Origin: Arthrobacter sp. EpRS71
GTDB taxonomy: Bacteria > Actinomycetota > Actinomycetes > Actinomycetales > Micrococcaceae
Length of the DNA stretch: 64,000 nucleotides
Assembly: GCF_001512285.1 (NCBI RefSeq)
Contig: NZ_LNUV01000001.1
Span: 168,015-232,014 of the forward strand
Direction of reading: 5' to 3'
Shown here: positions 26,578-36,610 of the stretch, one piece after another
Layout: the number at the start of each line of letters is the position of its first letter
How positions within the stretch are numbered: the first letter of the stretch is position 1
The notes under the pieces: generated by a model
What the model was told of the DNA's origin: nothing
The model's database searches: none
The model's input: the letters and a program-made list of their open reading frames with translations, nothing else
Translations under genes and position numbers: made by a program

Positions 26578-27603
26578 GTGACCCACGAACTGCTTACGAT
26601 CGGGCGCATCAGCGTTGATATCTACCCGAACGACATCGGAGTGGACCTGGAGGACGTCTCGTCCTTCGGCAAATACCTCGGAGGCTCACCCTCCAACGTG
26701 GCTGTGGCTGCTGCCCGTCACGGCCGCCGCACCGGCGTGATTACGCGGACCGGCGACGACGCTTTCGGCAAGTACCTGCACAGGGAACTACATAAGTTCG
26801 GCGTTGACGACTCGTTCGTCACCCCTGTTGCCGCCTACCCGACGGCGGTGACGTTCTGCGCCATCAAGCCCGCCACCGACGAATTTCCGCTGTACTTCTA
26901 CGGCCGGACACCCACGGCACCCGATCTCCAGATCCACGCCGATGAGCTGGACCTGGACGCCATCCGGGACGCAGGAATCTTCTGGTCCACGGTCACCGGC
27001 CTGTGCCAGGAACCCTCCCGCACGGCACACTTGGCCGCACACCAGGCCCGTCCCCGCACGGAACTAAAGGACGGTCAGTTCACCATCCTGGACCTGGACT
27101 ACCGGCCGATGTTCTGGAACTCCGAGGAAGAAGCGCGTGCCGAGGTGGCCAAGATCCTCCCGCACGTGACCGTGGCCATCGGTAACGACAAGGAATGCGC
27201 CGTGGCGGTAGGCGAGGGGACCCCTGATGAGCAGGCGGATCGACTCCTGGATGCCGGAGTCGAAATCGCCGTGGTGAAACTCGGCCCCGAAGGCGTGATG
27301 GCCAAGACCCGCACCGAGCGTGTGGTCTCCGCCCCGGTTCCGGTGCAAACCCTCAACGGACTGGGTGCCGGCGACTCCTTCGGTGGCGCCTTTGTCCACG
27401 GCCTGCTCTCGGGCTGGCCACTGTCCGAAGTCCTGGATTACGCCAACGCCTCCGGCGCCATTGTTGCCTCCCGGCTGTCCTGCGCGGATGCCATGCCCAC
27501 GCCCCACGAGGTCAATGCATTGCTGGCCGAGCGTGGCCGCCCCATCCCCGGTGCTTCGGCCAATGCCGCAGCTGCACCAGTCACAGAAGGAGCCGTGCGT
27601 TGA
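26578..27603 (+). CDS. iolC: 5-dehydro-2-deoxygluconokinase
   Basis: 341 aa from a GTG at 26578. PfkB family: GRISVDIYPNDIGVDLEDVSSFGKYLGGSPSNVAVAAAR at the N-terminus is specific to IolC, and NGLGAGDSFGGAFVHGLL near residue 259 holds the catalytic Asp. It phosphorylates 5-dehydro-2-deoxy-D-gluconate to the 6-phosphate in myo-inositol breakdown. It opens the forward iol operon, and its stop overlaps the TTG start of the aldolase gene. Confidence 0.92.
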   Translation: MTHELLTIGRISVDIYPNDIGVDLEDVSSFGKYLGGSPSNVAVAAARHGRRTGVITRTGDDAFGKYLHRELHKFGVDDSFVTPVAAYPTAVTFCAIKPATDEFPLYFYGRTPTAPDLQIHADELDLDAIRDAGIFWSTVTGLCQEPSRTAHLAAHQARPRTELKDGQFTILDLDYRPMFWNSEEEARAEVAKILPHVTVAIGNDKECAVAVGEGTPDEQADRLLDAGVEIAVVKLGPEGVMAKTRTERVVSAPVPVQTLNGLGAGDSFGGAFVHGLLSGWPLSEVLDYANASGAIVASRLSCADAMPTPHEVNALLAERGRPIPGASANAAAAPVTEGAVR

Positions 27604-28571
27604 GCCTCAGCGAAGACCCGCGCCGTTACGAGCACTTGAGCCGCCAGCGCTTGGAGGACCCGGAGTCCATTTCCCGCGCAGCAGCCACCCGTCGTCGGCA
27701 TCCTGGCCTCAAATACGGTCAGCAGAGCTTCATTGTCGCGGCGGACCACCCTGCCCGCGGTGCGCTGTCAGTTGGTCCTCAGCCGATGGCCATGGCTGAC
27801 CGGCGCGACCTCCTTGACCGCCTGCAGATCGCGTTGGCCAACCCGGCCGTGGACGGAATCCTCGCGTCACCGGACATCATGGATGACCTTCTTCTCTTAG
27901 GTGCGTTGGAAGGGAAGTTGGTGTTCGGTTCCATGAACCGCGGTGGCCTGGCCGGCCTGGTCAACGAGTTCGATGACCGCTTCACCGGCCACACGGCGTC
28001 TGCCCTGGAGGCGCTGGGCGCTGACGGCGGCAAGATGCTCACCCGCATCTGCCTGGGTGACCCGGATACCGTTGCCACCCTTGAGGCCACCGCCAAAGCC
28101 ATCGATTCCCTGGCCGAGCGCAAACTCATCGCCATGGTGGAGCCGTTCCTCTCCATCCGCGACGCCAACGGCAAGGTCCGCAACGACCTCCGCGCCGACG
28201 CCGTGATCAAGTCCGTAGGTATCGCAGAAGGCCTCGGGTCAACCAGCGCCTACACCTGGATGAAGCTTCCGGTGGTGCAGGACATGGAGCGTGTGATGGC
28301 CTCCACCACACTGCCCACCGTTCTTTTGGGCGGGGACCCGGACGGCAGCCAGGATGAAGTTTTCGCTTCGTGGCAGGCAGCCCTTGCTCTTCCCGGAGTA
28401 CAGGGCCTCACCGTGGGGCGCACCCTGCTGTACCCGCACGACGGCGACGTTGCAGGTGCCGTAGCCACGGCCGCCTCGCTGCTGAACACCCCGGCGCCCG
28501 CTGCCGCAGCCAACGCAAACAGCCAAGGGCATGCCTCCTCAGACCGCATTCCAGTGAAAGTATCGGAGTAA
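27600..28571 (+). CDS. Cgl0159-type (beta/alpha)8 aldolase, IolJ role
   Basis: 323 aa from a TTG that overlaps the iolC stop, with AGAAGGAG 7 bp upstream. The sequence KYGQQSFIVAADHPARGALS, DGILASPDIMDDLLLLGAL and the lysine-containing TSAYTWMKLPVV match the actinobacterial Cgl0159 family found in inositol operons. It probably splits 6-phospho-5-dehydro-2-deoxygluconate into dihydroxyacetone phosphate and malonate semialdehyde, replacing the IolJ of Bacillus. The family is recognised with confidence; the reaction is from context. Confidence 0.82.
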   Translation: MSLSEDPRRYEHLSRQRLEDPESISRAAATRRRHPGLKYGQQSFIVAADHPARGALSVGPQPMAMADRRDLLDRLQIALANPAVDGILASPDIMDDLLLLGALEGKLVFGSMNRGGLAGLVNEFDDRFTGHTASALEALGADGGKMLTRICLGDPDTVATLEATAKAIDSLAERKLIAMVEPFLSIRDANGKVRNDLRADAVIKSVGIAEGLGSTSAYTWMKLPVVQDMERVMASTTLPTVLLGGDPDGSQDEVFASWQAALALPGVQGLTVGRTLLYPHDGDVAGAVATAASLLNTPAPAAAANANSQGHASSDRIPVKVSE

Positions 28572-28576
28572 TTCCC

Positions 28577-30538
28577 ATGGGGACGAGTACAGGCACAGCA
28601 ACCCGTCGGATGACCGTGGCACAAGCCGTGGTGGAGTTCCTGTCGAAGCAGTACACCGTTGACTCTATTGATGGCGTTCAGTTCCGTGAGCGCCTGATTC
28701 CGGGGACGTTCGGTATCTTTGGCCACGGCAACGTGGCCGGTGTGGGCCAGGCCCTGAAGCAGTACCAGGCCGCGGATCCCGCCATCATGCCCTACTACCA
28801 GGGCCGCAATGAGCAGGCCCAAGTGCACCAAGCCGTCGGCTATGCCCGCCACACCCGTCGTCGCCAGACGTTCGCGATCAGCACCTCCATTGGTCCTGGC
28901 TCGTCGAACCTGCTGACCGGCGCAGCGCTGGCCACCACCAACCGCTTGCCGGTGCTGTTGCTTCCCAGCGACACCTTCGCGACGCGTGCAGCGGATCCCG
29001 TACTGCAGCAGCTTGAGTTGCCGCACGCCTATGACATCACCGTTAACGATGCCTTCCGTCCGCTGTCCAAGTTCTTTGACCGGGTCTCCCGTCCGGAGCA
29101 GTTGTTCTCCGCGTTCCACCACGGACTACGGGTGCTGACCGACCCTGCTGAAACCGGCGCGGTGACCATCTCCTTGCCGCAGGACGTCCAGGCCGAGGCC
29201 TTCGACGTTCCAGAAGAGTTCCTGGCCGAGCGAGAATGGCGCATCCGCCGTCCCGAAGCTGAAGACGACGACATCCGTCGCGCGGTAGAAGCCATCCGGG
29301 CAGCTAAAAAGCCGTTGGTTATTGCGGGTGGCGGTGTTCTCTATGCTTACGCAAACGAGGAACTGGCCAGGTTTGCTGAGCTGACGGGTATTCCGGTGGG
29401 TAACACGCAGGCCGGCGTCGGCGTCCTTCCGTGGGACCACAAGTTCTCCCTCGGTGCCATCGGTTCAACCGGTACGACGGCGGCCAACGCCATCGCTGCC
29501 GAAGCGGACCTCATCATCGGCATTGGTACGCGCTACGAGGACTTCACCACAGCGTCCCGTACGGCGTTCCAGAACCCGGACGTGAAGTTCGTGAACATCA
29601 ACGTTGCCGCGATCGACGCCTACAAGCACGGCACCACCCTGCCGATCGTCGCCGACGCCCGTAAGGCACTGGTGAAGCTCAACCAGGCCTTGGGCGGTTA
29701 CCGCGTCGATGCCGACCTGGAAGATAAAGTCGCGGCGGAGAAGAAGCGTTGGAACGCGATTGTGGACGAGGCCTTCGAGACCCGTTACACCCCGTTGCCA
29801 GCCCAGAACGAGATCATCGGTGCCACCAACAAGGCCATGGACGACCAGGATGTGGTCATTTGCGCCGCCGGTTCACTCCCGGGCGATCTCCACAAGATGT
29901 GGCGCGTCCGGGACCCCTTCGGCTACCACGTTGAATATGCGTACTCCTGCATGGGTTACGAAATCCCGGGCGGCCTGGGTGTGAAGCGCGCCGCGCTGGC
30001 CGAGGCTGCCGCCGGCGGACCTGACCGCGATGTGGTGGTGATGGTGGGGGATGGCTCCTACCTGATGATGCACACCGAGCTGGTTACCGCCGTCGCCGAA
30101 CGCATCAAGCTTATTGTGGTCCTGATCCAGAACCACGGCTACGCCTCCATCGGTTCCTTGTCCGAGTCCCTCGGGTCACAGCGCTTCGGTACCCAGTACC
30201 GCGTGCTGGACAAGGAGCAGCACAGTTTCGACGCCGGTGAGAACCTTCCCATCGATTTGGCCACCAATGCCGAATCCCTGGGTGCCAAAGTCATCCGGAT
30301 CGAACCCGGAGAGAACGTCATTGAGGCACTGGGCGCCGCCATCAAGGAAGCTAAGGCGGCTCCTGAGGAGACAGGCCCGATCGTGATCCACGTTGAATCC
30401 GATCCGCTGCTGGATGCTCCCTCATCCGAGTCGTGGTGGGATGTTCCGGTTTCGGCCGTCTCCGAACTTGAATCCACCCAGCAGGCGTACATCACCTACA
30501 CCGATCACAAGAGCCGTCAGCGCAAGCTGCTTGGCTGA
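28577..30538 (+). CDS. iolD: 3D-(3,5/4)-trihydroxycyclohexane-1,2-dione acylhydrolase
   Basis: 653 aa; ATG at 28577, GGAG 9 bp upstream. Thiamine-diphosphate enzyme: N-terminal FGHGNVAGVGQAL and YYQGRNEQAQVHQAVGYAR, central SIGPGSSNLLTGAALA, and C-terminal ThDP-binding MVGDGSYLMMHTELVTAVAERIKLIVVLIQNHGY. It opens the ring of the diketo-inositol intermediate to 5-deoxy-glucuronate. Five bases separate it from the aldolase gene. The length is normal for the family. Confidence 0.94.
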   Translation: MGTSTGTATRRMTVAQAVVEFLSKQYTVDSIDGVQFRERLIPGTFGIFGHGNVAGVGQALKQYQAADPAIMPYYQGRNEQAQVHQAVGYARHTRRRQTFAISTSIGPGSSNLLTGAALATTNRLPVLLLPSDTFATRAADPVLQQLELPHAYDITVNDAFRPLSKFFDRVSRPEQLFSAFHHGLRVLTDPAETGAVTISLPQDVQAEAFDVPEEFLAEREWRIRRPEAEDDDIRRAVEAIRAAKKPLVIAGGGVLYAYANEELARFAELTGIPVGNTQAGVGVLPWDHKFSLGAIGSTGTTAANAIAAEADLIIGIGTRYEDFTTASRTAFQNPDVKFVNINVAAIDAYKHGTTLPIVADARKALVKLNQALGGYRVDADLEDKVAAEKKRWNAIVDEAFETRYTPLPAQNEIIGATNKAMDDQDVVICAAGSLPGDLHKMWRVRDPFGYHVEYAYSCMGYEIPGGLGVKRAALAEAAAGGPDRDVVVMVGDGSYLMMHTELVTAVAERIKLIVVLIQNHGYASIGSLSESLGSQRFGTQYRVLDKEQHSFDAGENLPIDLATNAESLGAKVIRIEPGENVIEALGAAIKEAKAAPEETGPIVIHVESDPLLDAPSSESWWDVPVSAVSELESTQQAYITYTDHKSRQRKLLG

Positions 30539-30581
30539 CTCCCAGACACGTAGATCCACAGACCATAAAGGAAATCCGCAG

Positions 30582-32093
30582 ATGTCGACGACGACCACAT
30601 TGACCACCATCCACCACTTCATCAACGGCGCTGAATCAGCCGGCGAAGGCGACCGTACCCAGCCGGTCTACAACCCGGCCACCGGCCAGGTCACCGCTGA
30701 ACTGCGCCTGGCCAACGAAGCGGACCTGAACGCCACCGTTGCAGCGGCCCGCAAGGCAGCCGATTCCTGGGGCGATATCTCCCTGGCCAAGCGCACCGCC
30801 GTGCTGTTCAAGTTCCGCGAACTCGTTGCAGCGCATGTGGACGAACTCGCTGAGCTGATCACTGCCGAGCACGGCAAAGTCCTTTCCGATGCCAAGGGTG
30901 AGATCGGCCGCGGGCTCGAAGTCATCGAGTTCGCCTGCGGTATCCCCACCCTGCTCAAGGGTGATTACTCGGACCAGGTGTCCACCGGCATTGACGTGTT
31001 CTCCTTCCGCGAGCCCCTGGGTGTGGTGGCAGGTATTACCCCGTTCAACTTCCCCGTCATGGTGCCGCTGTGGATGGCACCGATGGCCATCGCCACCGGC
31101 AACGCCTTCATCCTCAAGCCCTCCGAGCGTGATCCCTCCGCGTCGATGCTGCTGGCCAAGCTCTGGAAGCAGGCTGGTCTGCCTGACGGCGTGTTCCAGG
31201 TTCTTCACGGCGGCAAGGAAACCGTCGATGGCCTGCTGACCCACCCGGACGTGGACGGCATCTCCTTCGTTGGATCCACCCCGATCGCCCAGTACGTCCA
31301 CGAGACCGCCACCAAGCACGGCAAGCGCGTCCAGGCCTTGGGCGGGGCGAAGAACCACGCGATCGTCCTCCCGGACGCTGACCTGGACAACGCTGCCGAC
31401 CACCTTGCCGCTGCAGCGTTCGGTTCCGCCGGCGAGCGGTGCATGGCGATCTCCGTTGCCGTGGCCGTGGGGGATGCTGCGGACCTGCTGGTCAAGAAGG
31501 TTGAAGAGCGTGCCCTGGCTGTTCAGGTCAACAACGGAACCGAACCCGACGCTGAAATGGGCCCGGTCATTACCCCGGCCTCCAAGGAACGCATCGTCAG
31601 GATCGTCACCGAAGCAGAAGCTGCCGGCGCTGCCATGGTGGTGGACGGCCGCGATCTGGTGGTGCCGGGCCATGAAGAAGGCTTCTGGGTTGGCCCCACC
31701 GTGATCGACCACGTCAAAACCGAAATGACCGCCTACACCGAGGAGATCTTCGGGCCGGTCCTGGTGGTTGTCCGTGTGGACACCCTGGAGGATGGCATCG
31801 CGCTGATCAACTCCAACCCTTACGGCAACGGCACCGCGATCTTCACCTCTTCCGGCGCCGCTGCGCGGAAGTTCCAGCGCTCCGTCACCGTGGGTATGAT
31901 CGGCATCAACGTCCCCCTGCCTGTCCCGGTTGCCTATCACTCCTTCGGCGGTTGGAAGGCATCGCTGTTCGGTGACAAGCACATCTACGGCCCCGAAGGC
32001 GTCTCCTTCTACACCCGCGGCAAAGTCATTACCTCCCGCTGGCCCGAAACCCACCACGCCTCCGGCGCCTCCTACAACTTCCCCTCCAACTAG
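30582..32093 (+). CDS. mmsA: (methyl)malonate-semialdehyde dehydrogenase
   Basis: 503 aa, ATG at 30582 with AAAGGAA. CoA-acylating aldehyde dehydrogenase: NFPVMVPLWMAPMAIATGNAFILKPSE (cofactor region), FVGSTPIAQYVHETATKHGKRVQALGGAKNH and the catalytic Cys in GSAGERCMAISVAV. It converts malonate semialdehyde to acetyl-CoA and CO2, the last carbon-three step of the inositol path (IolA). It lies inside the iol operon between iolD and iolE. Confidence 0.93.
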   Translation: MSTTTTLTTIHHFINGAESAGEGDRTQPVYNPATGQVTAELRLANEADLNATVAAARKAADSWGDISLAKRTAVLFKFRELVAAHVDELAELITAEHGKVLSDAKGEIGRGLEVIEFACGIPTLLKGDYSDQVSTGIDVFSFREPLGVVAGITPFNFPVMVPLWMAPMAIATGNAFILKPSERDPSASMLLAKLWKQAGLPDGVFQVLHGGKETVDGLLTHPDVDGISFVGSTPIAQYVHETATKHGKRVQALGGAKNHAIVLPDADLDNAADHLAAAAFGSAGERCMAISVAVAVGDAADLLVKKVEERALAVQVNNGTEPDAEMGPVITPASKERIVRIVTEAEAAGAAMVVDGRDLVVPGHEEGFWVGPTVIDHVKTEMTAYTEEIFGPVLVVVRVDTLEDGIALINSNPYGNGTAIFTSSGAAARKFQRSVTVGMIGINVPLPVPVAYHSFGGWKASLFGDKHIYGPEGVSFYTRGKVITSRWPETHHASGASYNFPSN

Positions 32094-32161
32094 AACCCCA
32101 TCCGTACTGCCTGGGCAGCCCGCCAGGGCATTACGGATCGGAGCAGAAAGACAACGCTGTC

Positions 32162-33079
32162 ATGACTGATGTTGAGAACAAGCTGATTATTGGCACTGCA
32201 CCGGACTCGTGGGGTGTCTGGTTCCCGGATGACCCCAAGCAAACACCTTGGGAACGGTTCCTGGATGAAGTTGCCGAATCCGGCTACAAGTGGATCGAGC
32301 TGGGTCCCTACGGATACCTCCCGGACGATCCCACCCGCCTTGCGGAGGAACTCAAGCAACGCGACCTGAAGGTCACCGCAGGAACAGTCTTCACGGCATT
32401 TCATCGCGGCGCCCAGCAGTACGAGGAAGCATGGGAGCCGGCCCGTAGGGTTGCCGAACTCACGGCGGCCATGGGCGGCGAGCACATCGTGGTCATTCCG
32501 GCCATGTGGCGTGATGACGTTACCGGCGATGCTGTGGAGAGCGGCGAACTCAACGACCGGCAATGGTCGGACCTCTTGGCCGGCCACAACCGCATGGGCA
32601 AGGTCCTCCTGGAGGAGTTCGGCCTGCACCAGCAGTTCCACTCCCACGCGGACTCCCACGTTGGTGCGCAGAAGGACATCGAAACCCTGCTGGCGGCAAC
32701 GGATCCGCAGTACCTGAACCTTTGCCTGGACACCGGGCACGCTGAGTACTGTGGCGCTTCGAGCCTGGAACTGATCAAGAATTACCCGGACCGCATCGGC
32801 TACCTGCATCTCAAGCAGATCAACCCCGAGGTCCTTGCCGAAGTCAACGAGAAGAACATGACGTGGGCCGCGGCGAACCTGGCCGGTGTCATGACCGAAC
32901 CGCCGAACGGGCTTCCTGACCTTCGCGCCGTGATCGAAGCCGTTGAGGCCCTCAACCGGCCGATCTTCGGCATCGTTGAGCAGGACATGTACCCGGTGGC
33001 GTTTGATGTTCCCATGCCGATTGCCAAGCGCACGCGGAGCTACCTGCTGTCCTGCGGGTCCCGGACCCGTGTCCAGTAG
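32162..33079 (+). CDS. iolE: myo-inosose-2 dehydratase
   Basis: 305 aa. TIM-barrel sugar-isomerase-like protein with the IolE signature GTAPDSWGVWFPDDPKQTPWERFLDEVAESGYKWIELGPYGYLP. Metal ligands are expected in HSHADSHVG (about residue 162), DTGHAEY and HLKQINP. It dehydrates 2-keto-myo-inositol to the diketone that IolD opens. It sits directly before the inositol dehydrogenase gene. Confidence 0.92.
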   Translation: MTDVENKLIIGTAPDSWGVWFPDDPKQTPWERFLDEVAESGYKWIELGPYGYLPDDPTRLAEELKQRDLKVTAGTVFTAFHRGAQQYEEAWEPARRVAELTAAMGGEHIVVIPAMWRDDVTGDAVESGELNDRQWSDLLAGHNRMGKVLLEEFGLHQQFHSHADSHVGAQKDIETLLAATDPQYLNLCLDTGHAEYCGASSLELIKNYPDRIGYLHLKQINPEVLAEVNEKNMTWAAANLAGVMTEPPNGLPDLRAVIEAVEALNRPIFGIVEQDMYPVAFDVPMPIAKRTRSYLLSCGSRTRVQ

Positions 33080-33126
33080 CGGCGGCCCACTCCAGTTGCA
33101 ACCCCACTCACCAAAGGATTGAAACA

Positions 33127-34140
33127 GTGACAAAGACTCTCCGCGTTGCCGTCATCGGCGCTGGCCGCATGGGTGCGGACCACATCAAGCGCCTGAGCAG
33201 GCGCATTCACGGCGCTGAAGTAGCCGCCGTCGTCGACCTTGACCTTGCACGTGCGGAAGCCGCCCTTGAAGGAATCGACGGTGCCGTGGCGCTGGCAAGT
33301 GCCGATGAGGCACTCAACAATGGTGACGTCAACGCCGTCCTGATTGCCACCCCGGGTTTCCTCCACGAGGAAATCCTGTACAAAGCTCTTCAGAAAGATT
33401 TCCCTATCCTTTGCGAGAAGCCGCTGACCCCGGACGCTGAGAGCGCCTGGAAGGTAGTCCAGAGCGAGCTGGCTTTGGGTCACAAGCGCATCCAGGTGGG
33501 TTTCATGCGCCGCTTCGACGCCGAGTACGCGGCGCTGGGTTCCATCATCCGCTCCAGCGAACTTGGTGAACTGCTGATGTTGCACCACCAGCACCGGAAC
33601 CCCACCACTCCCGAGGGTTTCACCAACGAGATGCTGATCAACGACTCAGTGGTGCACGAGTTCGATGCCATCAGGTATTTCACGGGTGAGGAAATCACTT
33701 CCGTTCAGGTCCGGCTCGGCAAGCCGACACGCAGTGCGCCCAACGGCCAGCATGATCCTCAGCATGTGCTGCTGGAAACAGAGTCCGGCGTGCTGGCTGA
33801 TGTCGAAATCTATGTGAACGCCAAGTTCGGCTACCAAGTGGCCACGCAGGCGTCGTTCGAGGACGGAATTGTCAGCATTGGCGGGGACAACGGACCGTAC
33901 GTCCAGGCCGCCGGCAAATGGGGCGGCAACGTCACCCCCGGCTTCGAGGAACGTTTCGGTGCAGCGTACGACGTCGAGGTGCAGGCCTGGGTGGACGCCG
34001 CACTTCGCGGCGAAATCGGCGGTCCAACCGCTTGGGACGGCTACGCCACCGCTGCTTGCTGCGAGGCCGGCGTCGAAGCCCAGAAGTCTGGCGAAAAAGT
34101 CAAGGTCCAGCTGAATACCAAGCCTGAACTGTACAAGTAG
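33127..34140 (+). CDS. iolG: myo-inositol 2-dehydrogenase
   Basis: 337 aa from a GTG with AAAGGA upstream. Gfo/Idh/MocA family: Rossmann loop VAVIGAGRMGADHIKRL, conserved EKP in CEKPLTPDAE (about residue 97) and the catalytic region INDSVVHEFDAIR with His/Asp. It performs the first step, inositol to 2-keto-inositol, with NAD. Its place between iolE and iolH in the main operon makes it the most likely true inositol dehydrogenase among the five Gfo/Idh genes of the window. Confidence 0.9.
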   Translation: MTKTLRVAVIGAGRMGADHIKRLSRRIHGAEVAAVVDLDLARAEAALEGIDGAVALASADEALNNGDVNAVLIATPGFLHEEILYKALQKDFPILCEKPLTPDAESAWKVVQSELALGHKRIQVGFMRRFDAEYAALGSIIRSSELGELLMLHHQHRNPTTPEGFTNEMLINDSVVHEFDAIRYFTGEEITSVQVRLGKPTRSAPNGQHDPQHVLLETESGVLADVEIYVNAKFGYQVATQASFEDGIVSIGGDNGPYVQAAGKWGGNVTPGFEERFGAAYDVEVQAWVDAALRGEIGGPTAWDGYATAACCEAGVEAQKSGEKVKVQLNTKPELYK

Positions 34141-34151
34141 GGACACACCAC

Positions 34152-35024
34152 ATGAAAATTGCACTCGATCCCACACCGTTCCATCACAGCCACACCCTGT
34201 TGGAGTTCCCGAAAGTGGCGGCCGATCTCGGCTACAAATACCTGCAGATGACCCCGCACGCGGATCTCATCCCGTTCTATAACCACCCCAAGGCGGACGA
34301 CGAACTAGTGGGCAAGCTGAAAGCGGCTTGCAGGGACGCAGGAGTCGAAATCGCTTCAGTACTGCCGGTCTTGCGTTGGTCCGGCCCAGATGAGGACGCA
34401 CGGGAGGCTGCCGTCCGTTACTGGAAGCGAGCCATCCAAATTGCGGTAGACCTCGGCGTTCAAACCATGAACACCGAGTTCAGCGGGCGGCCGGAAAAGG
34501 CCGAGGAATCCGAGCGTGCGTTTTACCGCTCCATGGAAGAGCTGCTGCCGATCATCGAGCGCGAGGACCTGGATGTCCTGATCGATCCGCACCCTGATGA
34601 CTTCGTGGAGGACGGCCTGGCTGCCCTCCGCGTCATCAGGGGCGTCAACTCACCGAACATCGGGATGGTCTACGTTGCGTCGCACAGTTTCCATATGGGC
34701 AACAGGCCTTTGGACATCATGCGGGCAGCGGGGGACAAGCTTCGCTTGGTGCACGTCTCGGACACCATGAACCACCACGCATCCCATGGCCTGCGGTACA
34801 TCACCAATCCGCCGGGCAACGCGGTCCGCGTGCACCAGCACCTCAAGATCGGTGACGGCGACGTGAATTGGGACGAGTTCTTTGGCGGCCTGAAAGAGAT
34901 TGGCTTCCTGGACAAGGACAACACCGTCATGGTCTCGTCAGTATTCGCCGAGGATGAGAAGGCCGACGATGTTTCCCGCTACCAGTTGAAGACGATGCTC
35001 GACTACGTTGCCCGGACACACTAA
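34152..35024 (+). CDS. iolH: IolH-like sugar phosphate isomerase/epimerase
   Basis: 290 aa TIM-barrel protein, ATG 11 bp after iolG. Hallmarks are [36 protein letters not shown] at the start and metal-site stretches [15 protein letters not shown] and [13 protein letters not shown]. It matches IolH of inositol operons, whose exact reaction is not well established. It is followed by iolT 22 bp downstream. Confidence 0.85.
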   Translation: MKIALDPTPFHHSHTLLEFPKVAADLGYKYLQMTPHADLIPFYNHPKADDELVGKLKAACRDAGVEIASVLPVLRWSGPDEDAREAAVRYWKRAIQIAVDLGVQTMNTEFSGRPEKAEESERAFYRSMEELLPIIEREDLDVLIDPHPDDFVEDGLAALRVIRGVNSPNIGMVYVASHSFHMGNRPLDIMRAAGDKLRLVHVSDTMNHHASHGLRYITNPPGNAVRVHQHLKIGDGDVNWDEFFGGLKEIGFLDKDNTVMVSSVFAEDEKADDVSRYQLKTMLDYVARTH

Positions 35025-35046
35025 AGCGGTTGCGAGAAAGGACGCC

Positions 35047-36510
35047 ATGACCAAGTCGTCATTAATCAAGGCCTCTACTGGGCCGCTTGAAAGTCTTCCC
35101 GCAACATCCGGCAAGACCCAAAAACCGGAAAATCCCAAGAAGTTCCTCCGCAAGGTAGCTCTGTTCTCTACTTTCGGTGGACTGCTGTTCGGCTATGACA
35201 CCGGCGTAATAAATGGCGCCCTGCCTTTCATGCAGAAAGACCTTGGCCTGACGCCGTTGACAGAAGGCCTGGTCACCTCCACCCTGCTCTTCGGGGCCGC
35301 ATTCGGTGCAATCAGCGCGGGACGGTTGTCTGATCGCTTTGGAAGGCGCAAGACGATCATGGGACTTGCCCTGATCTTCGCCTTCGCCACCGTGGGCTGC
35401 TCCCTGGCGCCAAGCACTGAGCTCCTGGTCCTTGCCCGGACGATACTGGGTCTCGCCGTCGGCGGTGCCTCAGTGATCGTGCCCGTCTATCTGGCAGAGA
35501 TGTCGCCGGCCGCCCAGCGCGGCAGGATCGTCACCCAGAATGAGCTCATGATCGTGACCGGTCAGTTCCTGGCTTTTACCTTCAACGCGGTGCTGGGCAA
35601 CCTGTTCCCGGAAGAAATGCATGTGTGGCGCTGGATGCTGGTGATTGCCACGCTTCCGGCTGTGGTTCTTTGGTTCGGCATGCTCGTGCTGCCGGAGAGC
35701 CCCCGCTGGCTGGCATCGGCGGGTCGATTCGGTGAGGTACTGGAAGTGCTTCGCTCCACACGCAGTGCAGGGGATGTCGGGGCTGAGTTCGACGAAGTGC
35801 GCCAGGCGGCCAGGGAGGACTATCAGTCCAAGCTCGGGACGTTCAAGGATCTCTCAGTGCCATGGATACGCAGAATATTCGTGGTCGGGCTTGGGATGGC
35901 CATCATCAACCAGATCAGTGGCGTCAACGCCATCATGTATTACGGGACCACCATCTTGTCCTCATCTGGTTTTGGGGACCAGGGGGCTCTTATTGCCAAC
36001 GTCCTCAACGGCATGACATCCGTGGCCGCGGTCATCGTAGGCATGTACCTGATGACGCGGGTGCGCCGTAAACCCATGCTCATTGTGGGGTTGATCGGGA
36101 CGGCGTCATCGCTGACGGCCATTGCGCTTATTTCCCTTGCCCTGCCGGAAAGTACCTTACGTGGCTATCTGGTGTTGCTGTTCATGGTGACGTTCCTTGC
36201 TTCCATGCAGGGATGTATTGGAACCGTGACATGGCTGACCATGTCCGAAATCTTTCCCATGCACGTCCGTGGCATCGGCATGGGTATCTGCGTTTTTGTG
36301 TTGTGGATGATCAACTTCCTGATCGGCTTCTTCTTCCCGCAGTTGGTCTCGCTCATGGGAGTCTCCGCAACATTCTTCATCTTCGTTGCGCTGCAGTTGT
36401 GCGCCATTGTGTGGGTCAAGCGCACCGTGCCGGAGACCAAAGGCAAGTCCCTTGAGGAGCTGGAGCACCTTTTCAAAGAGAAGGCTGGAAGTAGCCGGGT
36501 GACGCAGTAG
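35047..36510 (+). CDS. iolT: MFS sugar porter, probable myo-inositol transporter
   Basis: 487 aa from the ATG at 35047 behind AAAGGAC. Twelve helices of the sugar-porter family: [20 protein letters not shown] in helix 1, the loop [22 protein letters not shown] in the centre and [15 protein letters not shown] at the C-terminus. This is the IolT-type proton symporter family. As the last gene of the iol operon it is the likely main inositol importer, alongside the ABC system at 41-44 kb. Confidence 0.9.
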   Translation: MTKSSLIKASTGPLESLPATSGKTQKPENPKKFLRKVALFSTFGGLLFGYDTGVINGALPFMQKDLGLTPLTEGLVTSTLLFGAAFGAISAGRLSDRFGRRKTIMGLALIFAFATVGCSLAPSTELLVLARTILGLAVGGASVIVPVYLAEMSPAAQRGRIVTQNELMIVTGQFLAFTFNAVLGNLFPEEMHVWRWMLVIATLPAVVLWFGMLVLPESPRWLASAGRFGEVLEVLRSTRSAGDVGAEFDEVRQAAREDYQSKLGTFKDLSVPWIRRIFVVGLGMAIINQISGVNAIMYYGTTILSSSGFGDQGALIANVLNGMTSVAAVIVGMYLMTRVRRKPMLIVGLIGTASSLTAIALISLALPESTLRGYLVLLFMVTFLASMQGCIGTVTWLTMSEIFPMHVRGIGMGICVFVLWMINFLIGFFFPQLVSLMGVSATFFIFVALQLCAIVWVKRTVPETKGKSLEELEHLFKEKAGSSRVTQ

Positions 36511-36546
36511 AACGGTTTCCCTCTGAGGCCGTGTTTGTAAGATAAC

Positions 36547-36594
36547 GACGCGGAAAACGCCCGACGCCGGCTGGCGTCGGGCGTTTTCCGCGTC
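36547..36594. terminator. strong bidirectional hairpin ending the forward iol operon
   Basis: A perfect 22-bp stem with a 4-base loop (GGCT) lies between the convergent iolT and Gfo/Idh stops. The stem contains AAAACGCCCGACGCC and its complement, so a T-rich stretch is within the right arm. It should stop transcription from both sides. Confidence 0.88.
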
Positions 36595-36610
36595 GTGGAG
36601 CATGGACTCT

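Noticed and set aside
28370..28576. Upstream extension of the iolD frame
   Set aside because: It overlaps the aldolase gene; GGAG and a typical IolD start are found at 28577.
30636..32057. Open frame of 473 codons on the minus strand
   Set aside because: It is the shadow of mmsA in high-GC DNA; mmsA has an intact catalytic Cys and operon context.
32090..33133. Open frame of 347 codons on the minus strand
   Set aside because: It is a shadow of iolE, without a ribosome site or recognisable motifs.
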